From Alteromonas marina (GTDB taxonomy: Bacteria; Pseudomonadota; Gammaproteobacteria; Enterobacterales; Alteromonadaceae), in NCBI RefSeq assembly GCF_000808575.1, contig NZ_JWLW01000018.1:1-64000 (forward strand): a stretch of 64,000 nucleotides of DNA. Direction: 5' to 3'. Shown here piece by piece: positions 44,390-54,949 of this stretch (position 1 is the stretch's first letter; each line of letters begins with the position of its first letter). The position numbers were made by a program, and so were the translations under genes. The notes below the pieces were generated by a model, which saw only the letters and a list, made by a program, of their open reading frames with translations, did no database searches and was not told the DNA's origin.

Positions 44390-45487
44390 CTAAGAAAGGG
44401 TTGCCAACGCTTTGCCTGAGTATTGCTCTAGTTCATCCGTCCGGTTTTCTTTTATCTTGTTCGCCCAATTAGGATCTTGTAAAAGTGCCCGTCCCACTGC
44501 GACCAGATCAAACTCGCCCGCATCCAGCCTCTCTAGTAAGTCGTCCACCGAACGAGTACTTGAATCTTGTCCTTTAAACGCACCGAAGAAGTCGTCATTT
44601 AAACCTACCGACCCTACTGTAATGGTGGGCTTACCTGTAAGCTTTTTCGTCCAGCCAGCAAGATTCAAATTGCTACCCTCAAACTCGTTTTCCCAGTAAC
44701 GGCGCTGAGAACAATGGAAAACATCAACACCAGCTTCACTTAGAGGTATTAAAAACTGCTCTAACTCCTGAGGGGAGTGGGCCAAGCGTGCGGTATAGTC
44801 TTGTTGTTTCCACTGTGAATAGCGAAGAATAATAGGGAAATCTGGGCCTGTAGCAGCGCGTATAGCCTTAATAATTTCGACAGCAAAACGCCCGCGGTTC
44901 TCCATGCTGCCTCCCCAACTATCACTTCTTTGGTTGGTGCCTTCCCAGAAAAACTGGTCGATTAAGTAACCGTGTGCGCCATGAATTTCTATCCCATCCA
45001 TACCGATGGATTTAGCATCAGCTGCAGCTTGCGCAAAGGCCGCTATCACAGACTCAATGTGTTGCACAGTCATCGGTTCAGCACCTTGTTTTCCAGGTTT
45101 GAATAAACCTGAAGGTCCTGCACTTGGTAGGTCAGGAAAAGGCGCTTTTTCTGCAACCCTTGCCATACCTACGTGCCACAGCTGAGGCATAATTTTTCCA
45201 CCTACACTGTGAACCTCATCTACTACGGTTTTCCATCCGCTTAAGGCTTGTTCGCCGTGGAATTGAGGAATATTGGCGTCCATTGTCGCAACGTTATCGT
45301 TAACCGTGGTGCCCTCAGTAATAATTAACCCTGTACCACCTTGCGCACGACGCTTGTAATAAGCCGCAACATCAGGTGTTGGAACACCGTTCGGTGAGAA
45401 CTGGCGGGTCATAGGGGCCATAACGATACGGTTGGTTAATGAAAGATTGCCATGTGAGTAAGGCTTAAACAGGGCGTTAGTTGCCAT
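44390..45487 (-). CDS. old yellow enzyme family NADH:flavin oxidoreductase
   Basis: A 365-residue TIM-barrel FMN enzyme. FKPYSHGNLSLTNRIVMAPM at the N-terminus, LIITEGTTVND, QLWHVGMA, the proton-donor region GIEIHGAHGYLIDQFFWEGT, RSDSWGGSMENRGRF and VGRALLQDPNWANKI are family hallmarks. Such enzymes reduce activated alkenes, quinones or nitro compounds with NAD(P)H, often in electrophile detoxification. A 15-bp palindrome lies 46 bp upstream. Transcribed alone. Confidence 0.93.
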   Translation of the reverse strand: MATNALFKPYSHGNLSLTNRIVMAPMTRQFSPNGVPTPDVAAYYKRRAQGGTGLIITEGTTVNDNVATMDANIPQFHGEQALSGWKTVVDEVHSVGGKIMPQLWHVGMARVAEKAPFPDLPSAGPSGLFKPGKQGAEPMTVQHIESVIAAFAQAAADAKSIGMDGIEIHGAHGYLIDQFFWEGTNQRSDSWGGSMENRGRFAVEIIKAIRAATGPDFPIILRYSQWKQQDYTARLAHSPQELEQFLIPLSEAGVDVFHCSQRRYWENEFEGSNLNLAGWTKKLTGKPTITVGSVGLNDDFFGAFKGQDSSTRSVDDLLERLDAGEFDLVAVGRALLQDPNWANKIKENRTDELEQYSGKALATLS

Positions 45488-45532
45488 CTTTTATTCCTGA
45501 AATTTATTTTGCGTTTGGGCCTTTTGGTAGTA

Positions 45533-45547
45533 TCACCTACTAGGTAA
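45533..45547. promoter_or_regulatory. operator-like palindrome upstream of the old yellow enzyme gene
   Basis: TCACCTACTAGGTAA is a near-perfect palindrome (TNACCTA-N-TAGGTNA form), 46 bp before the start codon. This fits the operator of a local repressor of the HxlR, MarR or TetR type, but no such gene is adjacent in the window. Confidence 0.55.
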
Positions 45548-45720
45548 CTTACTGGCCTGACTAAAATACTTCCAACATCCAACGGGGTAAGAGACATTGA
45601 AATTGAAGAAAATCAAACGGTTCCTTTTCGCAAAACCGTCAAGTACATTTGATACTACTGTGGAAGACAGCTAAGTCAATTTTCAAATGCTGATAGTAGG
45701 CCATAAGTAACAGTTAACTG

Positions 45721-45743
45721 TAGAGCACTACCGAAGTGCTCTA
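45721..45743 (-). terminator. hairpin downstream of the CigR/RcnB-like gene
   Basis: Perfect 9-bp stem TAGAGCACT / AGTGCTCTA with a 5-nt loop, 10-33 bp after the minus-strand stop. It lacks a good T-run, so it may be a weak terminator or RNA-stabilising hairpin. Confidence 0.55.
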
Positions 45744-45753
45744 GACAAAATGC

Positions 45754-46068
45754 TCAATCGAGGATTTCGACAATTTCTCTTGTGGCTTGAATTAGTCTAA
45801 CCACTTTGTTCTCAATGCGAACGGTAATAATACCGTCATCACCCATTGGGACTATTACTTTTCCATGTTCGTAAATATCGTGGTCCAAACGCTTGCCAAC
45901 AATTAGTTTCTTTTCCCAACCTGGCGGTAGTTTGCCCGTGCGCTCATACTTCTTCTCTATGCCCGGAGGAAGTGTCTTATCCTTTTGTGGGTAATTGGGG
46001 TTGGCATCTGCTGGTAGACTGTTTATTGTGAATGCACACGCTATACCTAGAAGCAGTAAAATTTTCAT
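45754..46068 (-). CDS. small exported CigR/RcnB-like protein
   Basis: A 104-residue protein with a signal peptide (MKILLLLGIACAFTI, cleaved near ADA) and a mature part with two LPPG repeats: TLPPGIEKKYERTGKLPPGW, then KRLDHDIYEHGKVIV and a Gly-Asp turn DDGIITVRIENKVVRLIQ. The LPPG-repeat plus YxHG-type pattern is that of RcnB/CigR-like periplasmic proteins of unknown role. ATG at 46068 with GAGAGG upstream is chosen over longer frames. Confidence 0.75.
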   Translation of the reverse strand: MKILLLLGIACAFTINSLPADANPNYPQKDKTLPPGIEKKYERTGKLPPGWEKKLIVGKRLDHDIYEHGKVIVPMGDDGIITVRIENKVVRLIQATREIVEILD

Positions 46069-46336
46069 GGTTAACCTCTCGTCTTGTTGAATAGCGACCT
46101 TCTTTAGCATTAGCTCTGCCAGAGCGCTATTAGGGTAGAAGCATACAAAGCTCAACGTCCAGCTACTTCCATTTGATACTCATTAAAAAATATAGCTGAG
46201 TGACGGATTTACTGCGAAAAACATACCAGCTAGATAAAACTTTTTAGGTAAATAGCTCAATAAAAATAAAATAGACATGTAATTTAAAATGCAATTTAAA
46301 ATCATGTGCTTAGGTAAGAACGAAAGAGAGAATACA

Positions 46337-46579
46337 ATGAGTGATATTCCATTTACACGAGAAGAGAAAGAAGTATTGGTCGCTAAATTGCAACAATATT
46401 TTGATGATGAATTAGGTATTGAACTGGGTCAGTTTGACGGTGACTTCTTGCTTGATTTCATTAGTAAAGAGATGGGTGCATCGTTTTACAACAAAGGAGT
46501 GAGCGATGCGAGAACCGTTGTTGCGTCGCGTCTGCAAGTGATTGATGAAGAGTTGTACGCGATTGAAAAGATCCTTTAA
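46337..46579 (+). CDS. DUF2164 family protein
   Basis: An 80-residue protein: IPFTREEKEVLVAKLQQYFD, ELGIELGQFDGDFLLDFISK, GASFYNKGVSDARTVVASRL. This is the DUF2164 pattern, a small helical family of unknown function. ATG at 46337 gives the usual length; an upstream extension from 46289 is not supported. Convergent with yfaE. Confidence 0.88.
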   Translation: MSDIPFTREEKEVLVAKLQQYFDDELGIELGQFDGDFLLDFISKEMGASFYNKGVSDARTVVASRLQVIDEELYAIEKIL

Positions 46580-46680
46580 TGCAAGATTAGGTTTCTTCTT
46601 TCCGAAATCAGGTGCTAAAAACTGAAGAGGTTCGCGGCAAAGCCATAGATAATACGATTTTTTCAGGCTTGAGTATGAAG

Positions 46681-46953
46681 TTAAAGAGGAACTTTTATTT
46701 TTAATGGGCGTTTAGCCACGCAACAACATGGAAGAATCTCATCGTCGTCAATGAAGGCTAGGGGATCGGTAGTGTACTCAACTTCGCCTTCAATAAGTTT
46801 TGTTCGGCATGCACCACAAAAACCTTCACGGCAATGGTAGTGAATATGAACGTCCGCTTCTTCAAGGGCGTGTAAGAGGGTTTTATCTTGGGGGGCAATA
46901 ATCGCCCCCACATCGACAACGTCGATGCGGAGTGATTTATCGTTACTACTCAT
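46681..46953 (-). CDS. yfaE: 2Fe-2S ferredoxin YfaE
   Basis: A 90-residue plant-type ferredoxin: cluster ligands in HCREGFCGACRTKL (Cys41, Cys46, Cys49) and one of the Cys in LPCCCVA (76-78). In E. coli YfaE maintains the diferric-tyrosyl radical cofactor of NrdB. It is 12 bp downstream of nrdB in the same operon. Confidence 0.93.
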   Translation of the reverse strand: MSSNDKSLRIDVVDVGAIIAPQDKTLLHALEEADVHIHYHCREGFCGACRTKLIEGEVEYTTDPLAFIDDDEILPCCCVAKRPLKIKVPL

Positions 46954-46965
46954 TAAGCTGTAGTT

Positions 46966-48096
46966 TTACAGCTCAAAATCAGCAAAGTCATCTTCGCTTA
47001 CAGCAGAATCGATCTGTCCTACCAGATAAGAACTGATTTCAGACTCTTGAGGTGCCACCTGCACATTGTCTGAGTTCAGATAGTTGTTCATCCATGGAAG
47101 TGGATTACTGCTAACCTCAAATGGCATGTCTAGGCCAATGGCAGACATACGCTGGTTAGCAATATACTCGACGTATTGGCAAAGAATTTCCTTGTTCAGA
47201 CCAATCATTGAACCGTTTTGGAACAAGTAGTCAGCCCACTGCTTTTCTTGCTCAACGGCGTTCATAAAGATAGCACGCGCTTCTTCTTTACATTCTTCTG
47301 CAATTTGCGCCATTTCAGGGTCATCTTTACCCTTAGCCCACAAATTAAGGATATGCTGTGTTGAAGATAAGTGCAGATTCTCGTCACGGGCAATCAAACG
47401 AATAATCTTAGAATTACCTTCCATCAGCTTCCGCTCAGCGAAAGCGAATGTGCAGGCAAAAGACACGTAGAAACGGATTGCTTCCAGTGCGTTCACCGAG
47501 TTCATGCATAGGTAAAGCTTCTTCTTAAGCTCATACATGTTGATAGTGTGTGCAACACCATTCACTGTATGTACGCCTTCACCCTGTGTCTGCCAAAGCT
47601 GAGTGGCGAAAATGAGATCATCGTAATATTTAGAAATATCAGCAGCACGTCGCTTAATTTCGTCATTCACTACGATATCTTCGAATATTTCGCTTGGGTC
47701 TGAGAACAAGTTTCTCAAAATATGAGTATACGAACGTGAGTGAATAGTCTCAAAGAAAGACCATGTTTCAACCCAAGTTTCTAACTCTGGTAGTGAAATA
47801 ATAGGCAAGAACGCGATGTTCGGACTACGGCCTTGCACCGAATCTAACAGGGTTTGGTACTTAAGGTTTGAAATAAAGATGTGCTTTTCTGGGTCGGTTA
47901 GTTTTTGAAAATCAACACGGTCGCGAGAAACGTCAACTTCTTCAGGGCGCCAAAAAAAGCTAATTTGCTTCTCAATAAGCTTTTCGAATATGGCATGCTT
48001 TTGCTGGTCGTAGCGTGCAACGTTTACGGGGTTACCGAAAAACATCGGCTCGATCAATGGATTAGTACTTTGCTGATTAAACGTAGTGTATTTCAT
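46966..48096 (-). CDS. nrdB: class Ia ribonucleotide reductase beta subunit
   Basis: A 376-residue NrdB that carries the di-iron site and tyrosyl radical. [34 protein letters not shown] (Glu/His ligands), [21 protein letters not shown] and [17 protein letters not shown] (Glu and His ligands) are visible; the C-terminal [10 protein letters not shown] tail binds NrdA. It follows nrdA by 122 bp. Confidence 0.97.
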   Translation of the reverse strand: MKYTTFNQQSTNPLIEPMFFGNPVNVARYDQQKHAIFEKLIEKQISFFWRPEEVDVSRDRVDFQKLTDPEKHIFISNLKYQTLLDSVQGRSPNIAFLPIISLPELETWVETWSFFETIHSRSYTHILRNLFSDPSEIFEDIVVNDEIKRRAADISKYYDDLIFATQLWQTQGEGVHTVNGVAHTINMYELKKKLYLCMNSVNALEAIRFYVSFACTFAFAERKLMEGNSKIIRLIARDENLHLSSTQHILNLWAKGKDDPEMAQIAEECKEEARAIFMNAVEQEKQWADYLFQNGSMIGLNKEILCQYVEYIANQRMSAIGLDMPFEVSSNPLPWMNNYLNSDNVQVAPQESEISSYLVGQIDSAVSEDDFADFEL

Positions 48097-48218
48097 GATG
48101 GCCTAACTAAAAACTTAATGATTAACGCGTATTATTGTTTGTGTTCTTGCTGCGAAACGTTAATGGCAAATGCAGTTAACTCCTTTTATGCATTTGCCAT
48201 TTAAACAGGGGGCGTGTT

Positions 48219-50540
48219 CTAAATCTTACACGCACCACCTGCACAATCATCATCTTCCTCTACAACCACTTCCTCTTGACGTGGCATAGGCTCGCTCGCT
48301 TTAGCATCGAGAGCAGAGGTGTCTGACGCGCCGTCGCGAGTGTTATGATAGTAAAGTGTTTTAACGCCCAGTTTATACGTAGTAAGAAGGTCCTTAAGAA
48401 GAAGCTTCATTGGTACCTTGTTACCTTCGTAACGGCTTGGATCGTAGTTGGTATTCGCTGAGATAGTTTGGTCGATAAACTTCTGCATGATACCAACAAG
48501 TTGTAGGTAACCATCGTTTGAAGGAATATCCCAAAGTAGCTCATATTGGTCTCTTAGCGTTTCGTACTCAGGTACAACTTGCTTAAGAACACCATCTTTG
48601 CTCGACTTAATGCTGATAAAGCCACGCGGTGGCTCAATGCCGTTTGTCGCGTTAGAAATCTGAGAAGACGTCTCTGACGGCATTAATGCTGACAGCGTAG
48701 AGTTACGCAAACCGTGAGTTTTGATTTCTTCACGAAGTGCATCCCAGTCGTAATGAAGTGGTTCATTACATACGCTGTCAAGATCTTTCTTGTAGCTATC
48801 AATTGGCATGATGCCTTGAGAATAGGTGGTTTCGTTAAACTTAGGACACGCACCTTTTTCTTTAGCAAGATTGTTCGACGCTTTAAGTAGATAGTACTGC
48901 ATTGCTTCGAACGTGCGGTGAACTAGACCGTTCGCGCTGTGATCAGAATATTTAACGCCATTTTTAGCAAGGTAGTATGCAAAGTTGATAACACCAACAC
49001 CCAGCGTACGACGTCCCATTGTTGCGTTATACGCAGCAGGAACAGGATAGTCTTGGTAATCAAGCAGGTTATCTAGCGCACGTACTGCAAGGTCAGACAG
49101 CTCTTCAAACTCGTCCAGTGATTTAATCGCACCTAAGTTAAACGCTGACAGCGTACATAGTGCAATTTCACCATTCTCATCATTAACGTGCTGAAGCGGC
49201 TTAGTAGGTAGCGCAATTTCAAGGCACAGGTTGCTCTGACGAACTGGCGCAACTTCTGGGTTAAACGGGCTGTGCGTATTACAGTGGTCAACGTTTTGTA
49301 GATAAATACGACCTGTGCTTGCACGCTCTTGCATGAACAAGCTGAATAGCTCCATGGCTTTAATTTGCTTTTTGCGGATGCTGTCGTCGTTTTCGTATTT
49401 AACGTATAGCTCTTCAAACTTCTCTTGGTCAGCGAAGAAGGCATCGTAAAGACCAGGCACGTCAGACGGGCTGAATAGTGAGATGTAGCCGTCTTTCATC
49501 ATGCGCTGGTACATTAGTTTGTTGAACTGAACGCCGTAGTCTAGGTGACGTACACGGTTTTCTTCAACACCGCGGTTATTCTTAAGCACTAATAGTGATT
49601 CTACTTCCATATGCCAGATAGGGTAGAACAACGTAGCAGCGCCACCACGAACACCACCTTGTGAACAGCTTTTAACGGCTGTTTGGAAGTATTTGTAGAA
49701 TGGAATACAACCCGTATGGAATGCTTCACCGCCGCGAATAGGGCTACCTAGTGCGCGAATACGGCCTGCATTAACACCGATACCAGCACGCTGACTTACG
49801 TATTTAACAATGGCACTTGCCGTTGCATTGATTGAATCTAAGCTGTCGCCGGTCTCGATAAGTACACATGAGCTAAACTGGCGAGTAGGCGTACGTACGC
49901 CAGCCATAATAGGTGTAGGCAACGACAGCTTGAATGTTGAAGCAGCATCGTAGAAGCGGCGAATGTAGTCCATACGCGTCGCTTTGTCATAATTTGCGAA
50001 AAGACAGGCAGCCACTAAGATATATAGGAACTGTGCACTTTCGTAAATTTCACCAGTAACACGGTTTTGGACCAAGTACTTGCCTTCAAGCTGCTTAACT
50101 GCGGCATAGCTGAAATTCATGTCTCGCCAATGGTCAATGTACGTGTCCATCTCAGCAAATTCTTCAGGCGTGTAGTCTTCAAGCAGGTGCTTATCATACT
50201 TGCCCATATCAACCATCTTACTTACATGCTCAAGTAGGGCAGGCGGCTCAAATTGACCATAGGCTTTTTTGCGAAGGTGGAAAATGGCCAAGCGCGCAGC
50301 TAGGTATTGATAATCTGGCGCATCGGTAGAGATTAAATCTGCTGCTGATTTGATCAGGGTTTCGTGGATCTCACTGGTGTTAATACCATCATAGAACTGA
50401 ATCTGTGCCTTGATTTCAACTTGTGAAACAGAAACGTTTTTAAGTCCTTTCGCTGCCCATGTAACGACTTTGTGAATTTTCTCTAAGTCGATGGACTCTT
50501 TTTCACCGTTGCGTTTGGTGACGAATAAGTTGTTGTTCAT
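48219..50540 (-). CDS. nrdA: class Ia ribonucleotide reductase alpha subunit
   Basis: A 773-residue NrdA with an N-terminal ATP-cone (FVTKRNGEKESIDLEKIHKV) for allosteric activity control. The catalytic core has PTPIMAGVRTPTRQFSSCVL (active-site Cys), RIRALGSPIRGGEAFHTGCI, CLEIALPTKPL with the radical/Glu site, and the C-terminal redox pair in DDDCAGGACKI. ATG at 50540 matches the known family N-terminus; an in-frame extension up to 50660 lacks any family resemblance. It is controlled by a long leader with two NrdR box pairs. Confidence 0.97.
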   Translation of the reverse strand: MNNNLFVTKRNGEKESIDLEKIHKVVTWAAKGLKNVSVSQVEIKAQIQFYDGINTSEIHETLIKSAADLISTDAPDYQYLAARLAIFHLRKKAYGQFEPPALLEHVSKMVDMGKYDKHLLEDYTPEEFAEMDTYIDHWRDMNFSYAAVKQLEGKYLVQNRVTGEIYESAQFLYILVAACLFANYDKATRMDYIRRFYDAASTFKLSLPTPIMAGVRTPTRQFSSCVLIETGDSLDSINATASAIVKYVSQRAGIGVNAGRIRALGSPIRGGEAFHTGCIPFYKYFQTAVKSCSQGGVRGGAATLFYPIWHMEVESLLVLKNNRGVEENRVRHLDYGVQFNKLMYQRMMKDGYISLFSPSDVPGLYDAFFADQEKFEELYVKYENDDSIRKKQIKAMELFSLFMQERASTGRIYLQNVDHCNTHSPFNPEVAPVRQSNLCLEIALPTKPLQHVNDENGEIALCTLSAFNLGAIKSLDEFEELSDLAVRALDNLLDYQDYPVPAAYNATMGRRTLGVGVINFAYYLAKNGVKYSDHSANGLVHRTFEAMQYYLLKASNNLAKEKGACPKFNETTYSQGIMPIDSYKKDLDSVCNEPLHYDWDALREEIKTHGLRNSTLSALMPSETSSQISNATNGIEPPRGFISIKSSKDGVLKQVVPEYETLRDQYELLWDIPSNDGYLQLVGIMQKFIDQTISANTNYDPSRYEGNKVPMKLLLKDLLTTYKLGVKTLYYHNTRDGASDTSALDAKASEPMPRQEEVVVEEDDDCAGGACKI

Positions 50541-50833
50541 GTTACTGGCCGTTTTTCTGTTAGCGCTTGAAGCGTGGACTATCATGAGCCCATTTTCGTT
50601 TTTAATTTTAATTGTGGGCGCTGTTATCGAACTTGGCTCACGCCAGATAACTACACACACTAAAGCGGCCTAAACCAATACTGGACGTATAAAGTAGAGA
50701 CTGCCTTTTTAATTCTTTACTGCTTTGTATTTTCAGCGAGGTTAACGTTGCAGGCCATAAATGACACCACCAAAGATGATCTGCAGATCTGTTTGATCCC
50801 GAAAATCTGTGTTGGGATCGCGTGCTGAATTAA
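50541..50833 (-). other. long nrdA leader
   Basis: About 290 bp between the predicted promoter and the nrdA start. No riboswitch or known RNA motif was recognised. A hydrophobic open frame on the plus strand near 50539-50673 is noted but not called. Confidence 0.45.
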
Positions 50834-50881
50834 ACACAAGATAGTGAGGTTTTGACTTGATTGCAACCCAATATCTGGTGG
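50834..50881 (-). promoter_or_regulatory. nrdA promoter with NrdR box pair (proximal)
   Basis: Boxes ACACAAGATAGTGAGG (50834-50849) and ACCCAATATCTGGTGG (50866-50881) lie 32 bp apart, three helical turns. Minus-strand -35 TTGCAA (50861-50866) and -10 TATCTT (50838-50843) have a 17-bp spacer and overlap the boxes, the standard layout for NrdR repression. Predicted leader to nrdA is about 290 nt. Confidence 0.75.
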
Positions 50882-51032
50882 TATTTCGAGCACTCAATCT
50901 GGCATGAAATTTATGTTAGTAACAACTAACTTTTTAGCGTTCTACAAGCGTAAAATATCTGGAATGCAAGCGTTTTAAAGAAAATCTTAATCGTAAAAAT
51001 TAATTTATTCTTAGAATTAAGTTTTTATATAA

Positions 51033-51080
51033 ACACGATATATGGTGTTTAAAATATCGCCGCAGCCCAATATATAGTGT
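51033..51080 (-). promoter_or_regulatory. second NrdR box pair (distal)
   Basis: Boxes ACACGATATATGGTGT (51033-51048) and GCCCAATATATAGTGT (51065-51080) again have 32-bp spacing and match the NrdR consensus (ACACWATATATAGTGT-like) better than the proximal pair. A poorer promoter (CTGCGG, 17 bp, TATATC) occupies the same relative position. It begins only 5 bp after the ubiG stop. Confidence 0.8.
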
Positions 51081-51084
51081 TAAA

Positions 51085-51789
51085 TTAACTTTGCGCTACT
51101 GTATATAGTAAGTAGTTTACGTCTACATTATTAGACGAAAGATAAAAGCCCTGCGAAATTGGGTCCATGTGCAAACCCGTCATATCACGGGGTAAAAGAC
51201 CTGCTTGGTCTGTCATCGACATAAGTTCAGACGGCTTTATAAATTTACTGTGATCGTGGGTGCCTTTTGGAACCAGTTTAAGGATATATTCCGCTCCTAC
51301 GATCCCCATCAGATACGACTTTAGGTTTCGGTTAAGCGTAGAAAAGAAAACATGGCCACCAGGCTTAACCAACTTAGCACAGGCCAGCACAACAGAAGCC
51401 GGGTCGGGTACATGCTCCAACATTTCCATACAGGTCACCACGTCGAACTGTCCCGCATTTGCTTCTGCGAATGCTTCGGCAGTTGAACATACGTAGTCAA
51501 CTTTTACACCTGATTCTAAACCGTGCAGCTTCGCTACTTCTAACGAGGCTTCTGCCATATCTAAACCTGTTACCGTCGCGCCTGCACGTGCCATAGACTC
51601 TGCTAGAATACCGCCACCACAGCCAATATCGACGACCTTTTTGTCAAACAGGCCTTCACTGTGTTGATTAATGAAGTCTAAGCGAAGTGGGTTAATAAGG
51701 TGCAATGGCTTAAATTCACCTTCTGGATCCCACCAGCGAGAAGCGAGTTCAGAGAACTTATTGATTTCTTGTTGATCGACGTTCGTCAT
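51085..51789 (-). CDS. ubiG: ubiquinone biosynthesis O-methyltransferase
   Basis: A 234-residue SAM methyltransferase: [20 protein letters not shown] and [13 protein letters not shown] are the UbiG N-terminus, [20 protein letters not shown] is the SAM loop, [13 protein letters not shown] the post-I motif. It performs both O-methylations of ubiquinone synthesis. Divergent from gyrA, the usual arrangement. Confidence 0.97.
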   Translation of the reverse strand: MTNVDQQEINKFSELASRWWDPEGEFKPLHLINPLRLDFINQHSEGLFDKKVVDIGCGGGILAESMARAGATVTGLDMAEASLEVAKLHGLESGVKVDYVCSTAEAFAEANAGQFDVVTCMEMLEHVPDPASVVLACAKLVKPGGHVFFSTLNRNLKSYLMGIVGAEYILKLVPKGTHDHSKFIKPSELMSMTDQAGLLPRDMTGLHMDPISQGFYLSSNNVDVNYLLYTVAQS

Positions 51790-52091
51790 GAGTAAAACAG
51801 TCCTTAATCTATCTCTTTTTAAGATATCGTAAATTAAGGTTATGTTTCACTGTTTTTAAACAGAAATAGGCAAATTATAAGAAGGGGTGAACGAAAAATA
51901 ATCGCTTGCCTTTTAGTTGATTAATAAGCGTAATTAAGCGCTACATAATTCTGTCATCAAGTGGTACACTCGAAGCACGATTATGACCCACATAATAATA
52001 ACAGTGCGCTCCCACGCCTTGTTTTCACAATGATGTGAAGCGAAGTGCTGGATAACGCAGAACAAACCAAGATAAAGGGATTAAGCAGTTT
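51790..52091. other. divergent promoter region ubiG / gyrA
   Basis: 302 bp of AT-rich sequence holding both promoters. No well-matched promoter boxes or operator could be fixed by eye. Confidence 0.5.
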
Positions 52092-54806
52092 ATGTCTGAT
52101 AACGCTAAAGAAATCCTCCCCGTTAATATTGAGGAAGAGTTAAAAAACTCTTACCTTGATTACGCGATGAGCGTTATTGTCGGGCGAGCCTTGCCTGACG
52201 TAAGAGATGGCTTGAAGCCAGTGCACCGTCGTGTGCTGTTCGCAATGAACGAACTGAAAAACGACTTTAACAAGCCATACAAAAAATCTGCCCGTGTGGT
52301 AGGTGACGTAATTGGTAAATATCACCCTCACGGTGACTCTGCAGTTTACGACACTATTGTTCGTATGGCGCAACCGTTCTCGCTTCGCTACATGTTGGTA
52401 GACGGTCAAGGTAACTTCGGATCGGTAGATGGCGACTCAGCTGCTGCGATGCGTTATACCGAAGTTCGCATGGCAAAAATTGCGCACGAATTACTCGCCG
52501 ATTTAGATAAAGAAACCGTTGATTTCGTACCTAACTACGATGGTACAGAACATATCCCTGAAGTATTGCCTACGAAGGTGCCTAACCTTCTTGTTAACGG
52601 CTCGTCGGGTATCGCGGTTGGTATGGCGACGAATATTCCGCCACATAACCTCACCGAAGTGATCAACGGCTGCGTAGCGTTAATACAAGATCCATCAATT
52701 ACCATTGATGATCTAATGACCCACATTCCAGGTCCTGACTTCCCAACGGCTGCAATGATAAGTGGTCGTAAAGGTATTGAAGATGCGTATCGCACAGGTC
52801 GCGGTAAAATTTATCTTCGCGCTAAGGCGGAAATTGAAACTGACAGCAACGGCAAAGAAACCATTGTTGTTAACGAGATCCCTTACCAGGTTAACAAAGC
52901 GCGTCTTATTGAAAAGATTGCTGAACTGGTAAAAGAAAAGCGCATCGAAGGCGTTTCTGCACTGCGAGACGAGTCTGATAAAGACGGTATGCGCATTGTT
53001 ATTGAAGTGAAGCGAAACGAGTCTGCAGAGGTTCTACTTAACCACTTATATGCCAATACCCAGCTTCAGACGGTATTCGGTATTAACATGGTTGCGCTTG
53101 ATAACGGTCAGCCAAAGGTATTTAACCTTAAAGAAACGCTTGAAGCGTTTATTCTTCACCGTCGTGAAGTGGTTACTCGTCGTACCGTATTTGAATTACG
53201 TAAAGCTCGCGACCGTGCTCACATCCTTGAAGGTTTGGCGATAGCGCTTGCGAACATCGACCCAATTATCGAGTTGATTAAAGCGTCACAAAGCCCAGCA
53301 GACGCCAAGAAATCGCTTGTAGCACAAGGTTGGGACTTAGGTGATGTAGCGCAAATGCTGGAGCGCGCAGGCGATGACGCTGCACGCCCTGATTGGCTAA
53401 TGCCAGAATTTGGTATTCGCGACGGCAAGTACTATCTGACAGAACAGCAAGCGCAAGCTATTCTTGACCTTCGCTTACACAAGCTAACAGGTCTTGAGCA
53501 CGAGAAAATTCTAGAAGAGTATAAGCAACTTCTAGAGATCATCGCAGAACTTCTTCACATCCTAAATAGCCCAGAGCGTTTGATGGAAGTGATTCAAGAA
53601 GAACTTGAAAAAGTACGTGATGAATTTGGTGATGAACGTCGTACTGAAATTACGGCAGCAAGTCACGATATTGATATTGAAGATCTTATAGAGCAAGAAG
53701 ATGTTGTAGTAACGCTTTCTCGCGAAGGTTATGTGAAATATCAAAAGCTTACAGACTACGAAGCACAGCGTCGTGGTGGCCGTGGTAAGTCAGCAACCAA
53801 GATGAAAGATGAAGATTTCATCGAAAGATTATTGGTAGCTAATACCCACGATCACATACTTTGCTTCTCAACCCGTGGTCGCTTGTACTGGTTGAAAGTG
53901 TATCAATTGCCGTTTGCTAGCCGTAATGCGCGCGGACGCCCAATTGTTAACATTCTACCGCTTGAAGAAAACGAACGTATTACTGCTATTCTTCCTATTA
54001 AAGAATTTGAAGAAGGCAAGTTTGTACTGATGGCAACGGCAAACGGTACAGTTAAAAAGACTGACCTAAGCCTATACTCTCGCCCTCGTTCAAGCGGTAT
54101 TATCGCTGTTAACCTGAACGAAGGTGATGAGCTGATTGGTGTTGATATCACTCACGGTGATGACGACATAATGTTGTTCTCTGACGCGGGTAAAGTAGTT
54201 CGCTTTAACGAGAAGCTTCGCGACAGCGAAACCGGTGAAGTTAAGCGTGACCCAGAGACGGGTGAAGAGCTTCTGGCACTTCGTCCAATGGGAAGAACGG
54301 CAACAGGTGTTCGCGGTATTCGTCTGCAAGATGGACAAAAAGTGGTATCACTCATTGTTCCAAAAGGCGATGGTCCAATCCTGACAGCTACAGAGAATGG
54401 TTTCGGTAAGCGTACTCCGCTTGAAGATTACCCTGCGAAGAGCCGTGCGACACAAGGTGTTGTATCAATTAAGGTGTCTGAGCGTAACGGTAAAGTGGTT
54501 GGTGCGGTTCAGGTAGACGAAACCAACGAAATTATGCTTATTAGTGACCAAGGCACACTGGTTCGTACCCGTGTGGGCGAAGTGTCAGTAGTAGGCCGTA
54601 ACACACAAGGGGTTCGCTTGATACGTACAGTAGAAGGTGAACACGTTGTAGGGTTACAGCGTATTGAAGAAGTGGAAGAGTTACAAGAACTCGATGAGGA
54701 CGGGAACCCAATCATTTCTGAAGATACGCCAGAACAAGCAGAAACTGCTGTTCAAGAGCAAGTGAACACCGCAGAAGACGGTGACGGCTCAACGACAGAA
54801 GAGTAG
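52092..54806 (+). CDS. gyrA: DNA gyrase subunit A
   Basis: A 904-residue type II topoisomerase subunit. The quinolone-resistance region reads [17 protein letters not shown] with Ser83 and Asp87, the susceptible residues in E. coli numbering. The catalytic Tyr122 lies in [12 protein letters not shown]. The C-terminal beta-pinwheel carries the GyrA-box QRRGGRGK. The end is acidic (Glu/Asp-rich tail of about 35 residues), longer than the E. coli protein (875). It introduces negative supercoils with GyrB. Confidence 0.98.
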   Translation: MSDNAKEILPVNIEEELKNSYLDYAMSVIVGRALPDVRDGLKPVHRRVLFAMNELKNDFNKPYKKSARVVGDVIGKYHPHGDSAVYDTIVRMAQPFSLRYMLVDGQGNFGSVDGDSAAAMRYTEVRMAKIAHELLADLDKETVDFVPNYDGTEHIPEVLPTKVPNLLVNGSSGIAVGMATNIPPHNLTEVINGCVALIQDPSITIDDLMTHIPGPDFPTAAMISGRKGIEDAYRTGRGKIYLRAKAEIETDSNGKETIVVNEIPYQVNKARLIEKIAELVKEKRIEGVSALRDESDKDGMRIVIEVKRNESAEVLLNHLYANTQLQTVFGINMVALDNGQPKVFNLKETLEAFILHRREVVTRRTVFELRKARDRAHILEGLAIALANIDPIIELIKASQSPADAKKSLVAQGWDLGDVAQMLERAGDDAARPDWLMPEFGIRDGKYYLTEQQAQAILDLRLHKLTGLEHEKILEEYKQLLEIIAELLHILNSPERLMEVIQEELEKVRDEFGDERRTEITAASHDIDIEDLIEQEDVVVTLSREGYVKYQKLTDYEAQRRGGRGKSATKMKDEDFIERLLVANTHDHILCFSTRGRLYWLKVYQLPFASRNARGRPIVNILPLEENERITAILPIKEFEEGKFVLMATANGTVKKTDLSLYSRPRSSGIIAVNLNEGDELIGVDITHGDDDIMLFSDAGKVVRFNEKLRDSETGEVKRDPETGEELLALRPMGRTATGVRGIRLQDGQKVVSLIVPKGDGPILTATENGFGKRTPLEDYPAKSRATQGVVSIKVSERNGKVVGAVQVDETNEIMLISDQGTLVRTRVGEVSVVGRNTQGVRLIRTVEGEHVVGLQRIEEVEELQELDEDGNPIISEDTPEQAETAVQEQVNTAEDGDGSTTEE

Positions 54807-54852
54807 GGATAGGGCGCAGGTATCCATACTTGCGCATTATCAGTGTTCTTTC

Positions 54853-54878
54853 AAACAAGCGGCTTTAGCCGCTTGTTT
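54853..54878 (+). terminator. terminator-like hairpin of gyrA
   Basis: Perfect 11-bp stem AAACAAGCGGC / GCCGCTTGTTT with a TTTA loop, 46 bp beyond the gyrA stop; T-tract short. Confidence 0.75.
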
Positions 54879-54949
54879 ACCTAATAGACCCGCAAAACGT
54901 TTAACAAAGCGGGTCAAACGGTAATTATCTACAGGTGTTGAAAAACGCG

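Noticed and set aside
50541..50660. 40-residue N-terminal extension of NrdA
   Set aside because: The extension has no family resemblance and the standard NrdA N-terminus begins at 50540.
50539..50673. Plus-strand frame for a 44-residue hydrophobic peptide overlapping the nrdA start
   Set aside because: No ribosome-binding site, and it lies across the nrdA start and leader; looks like a chance frame, though the hydrophobic composition is suggestive.
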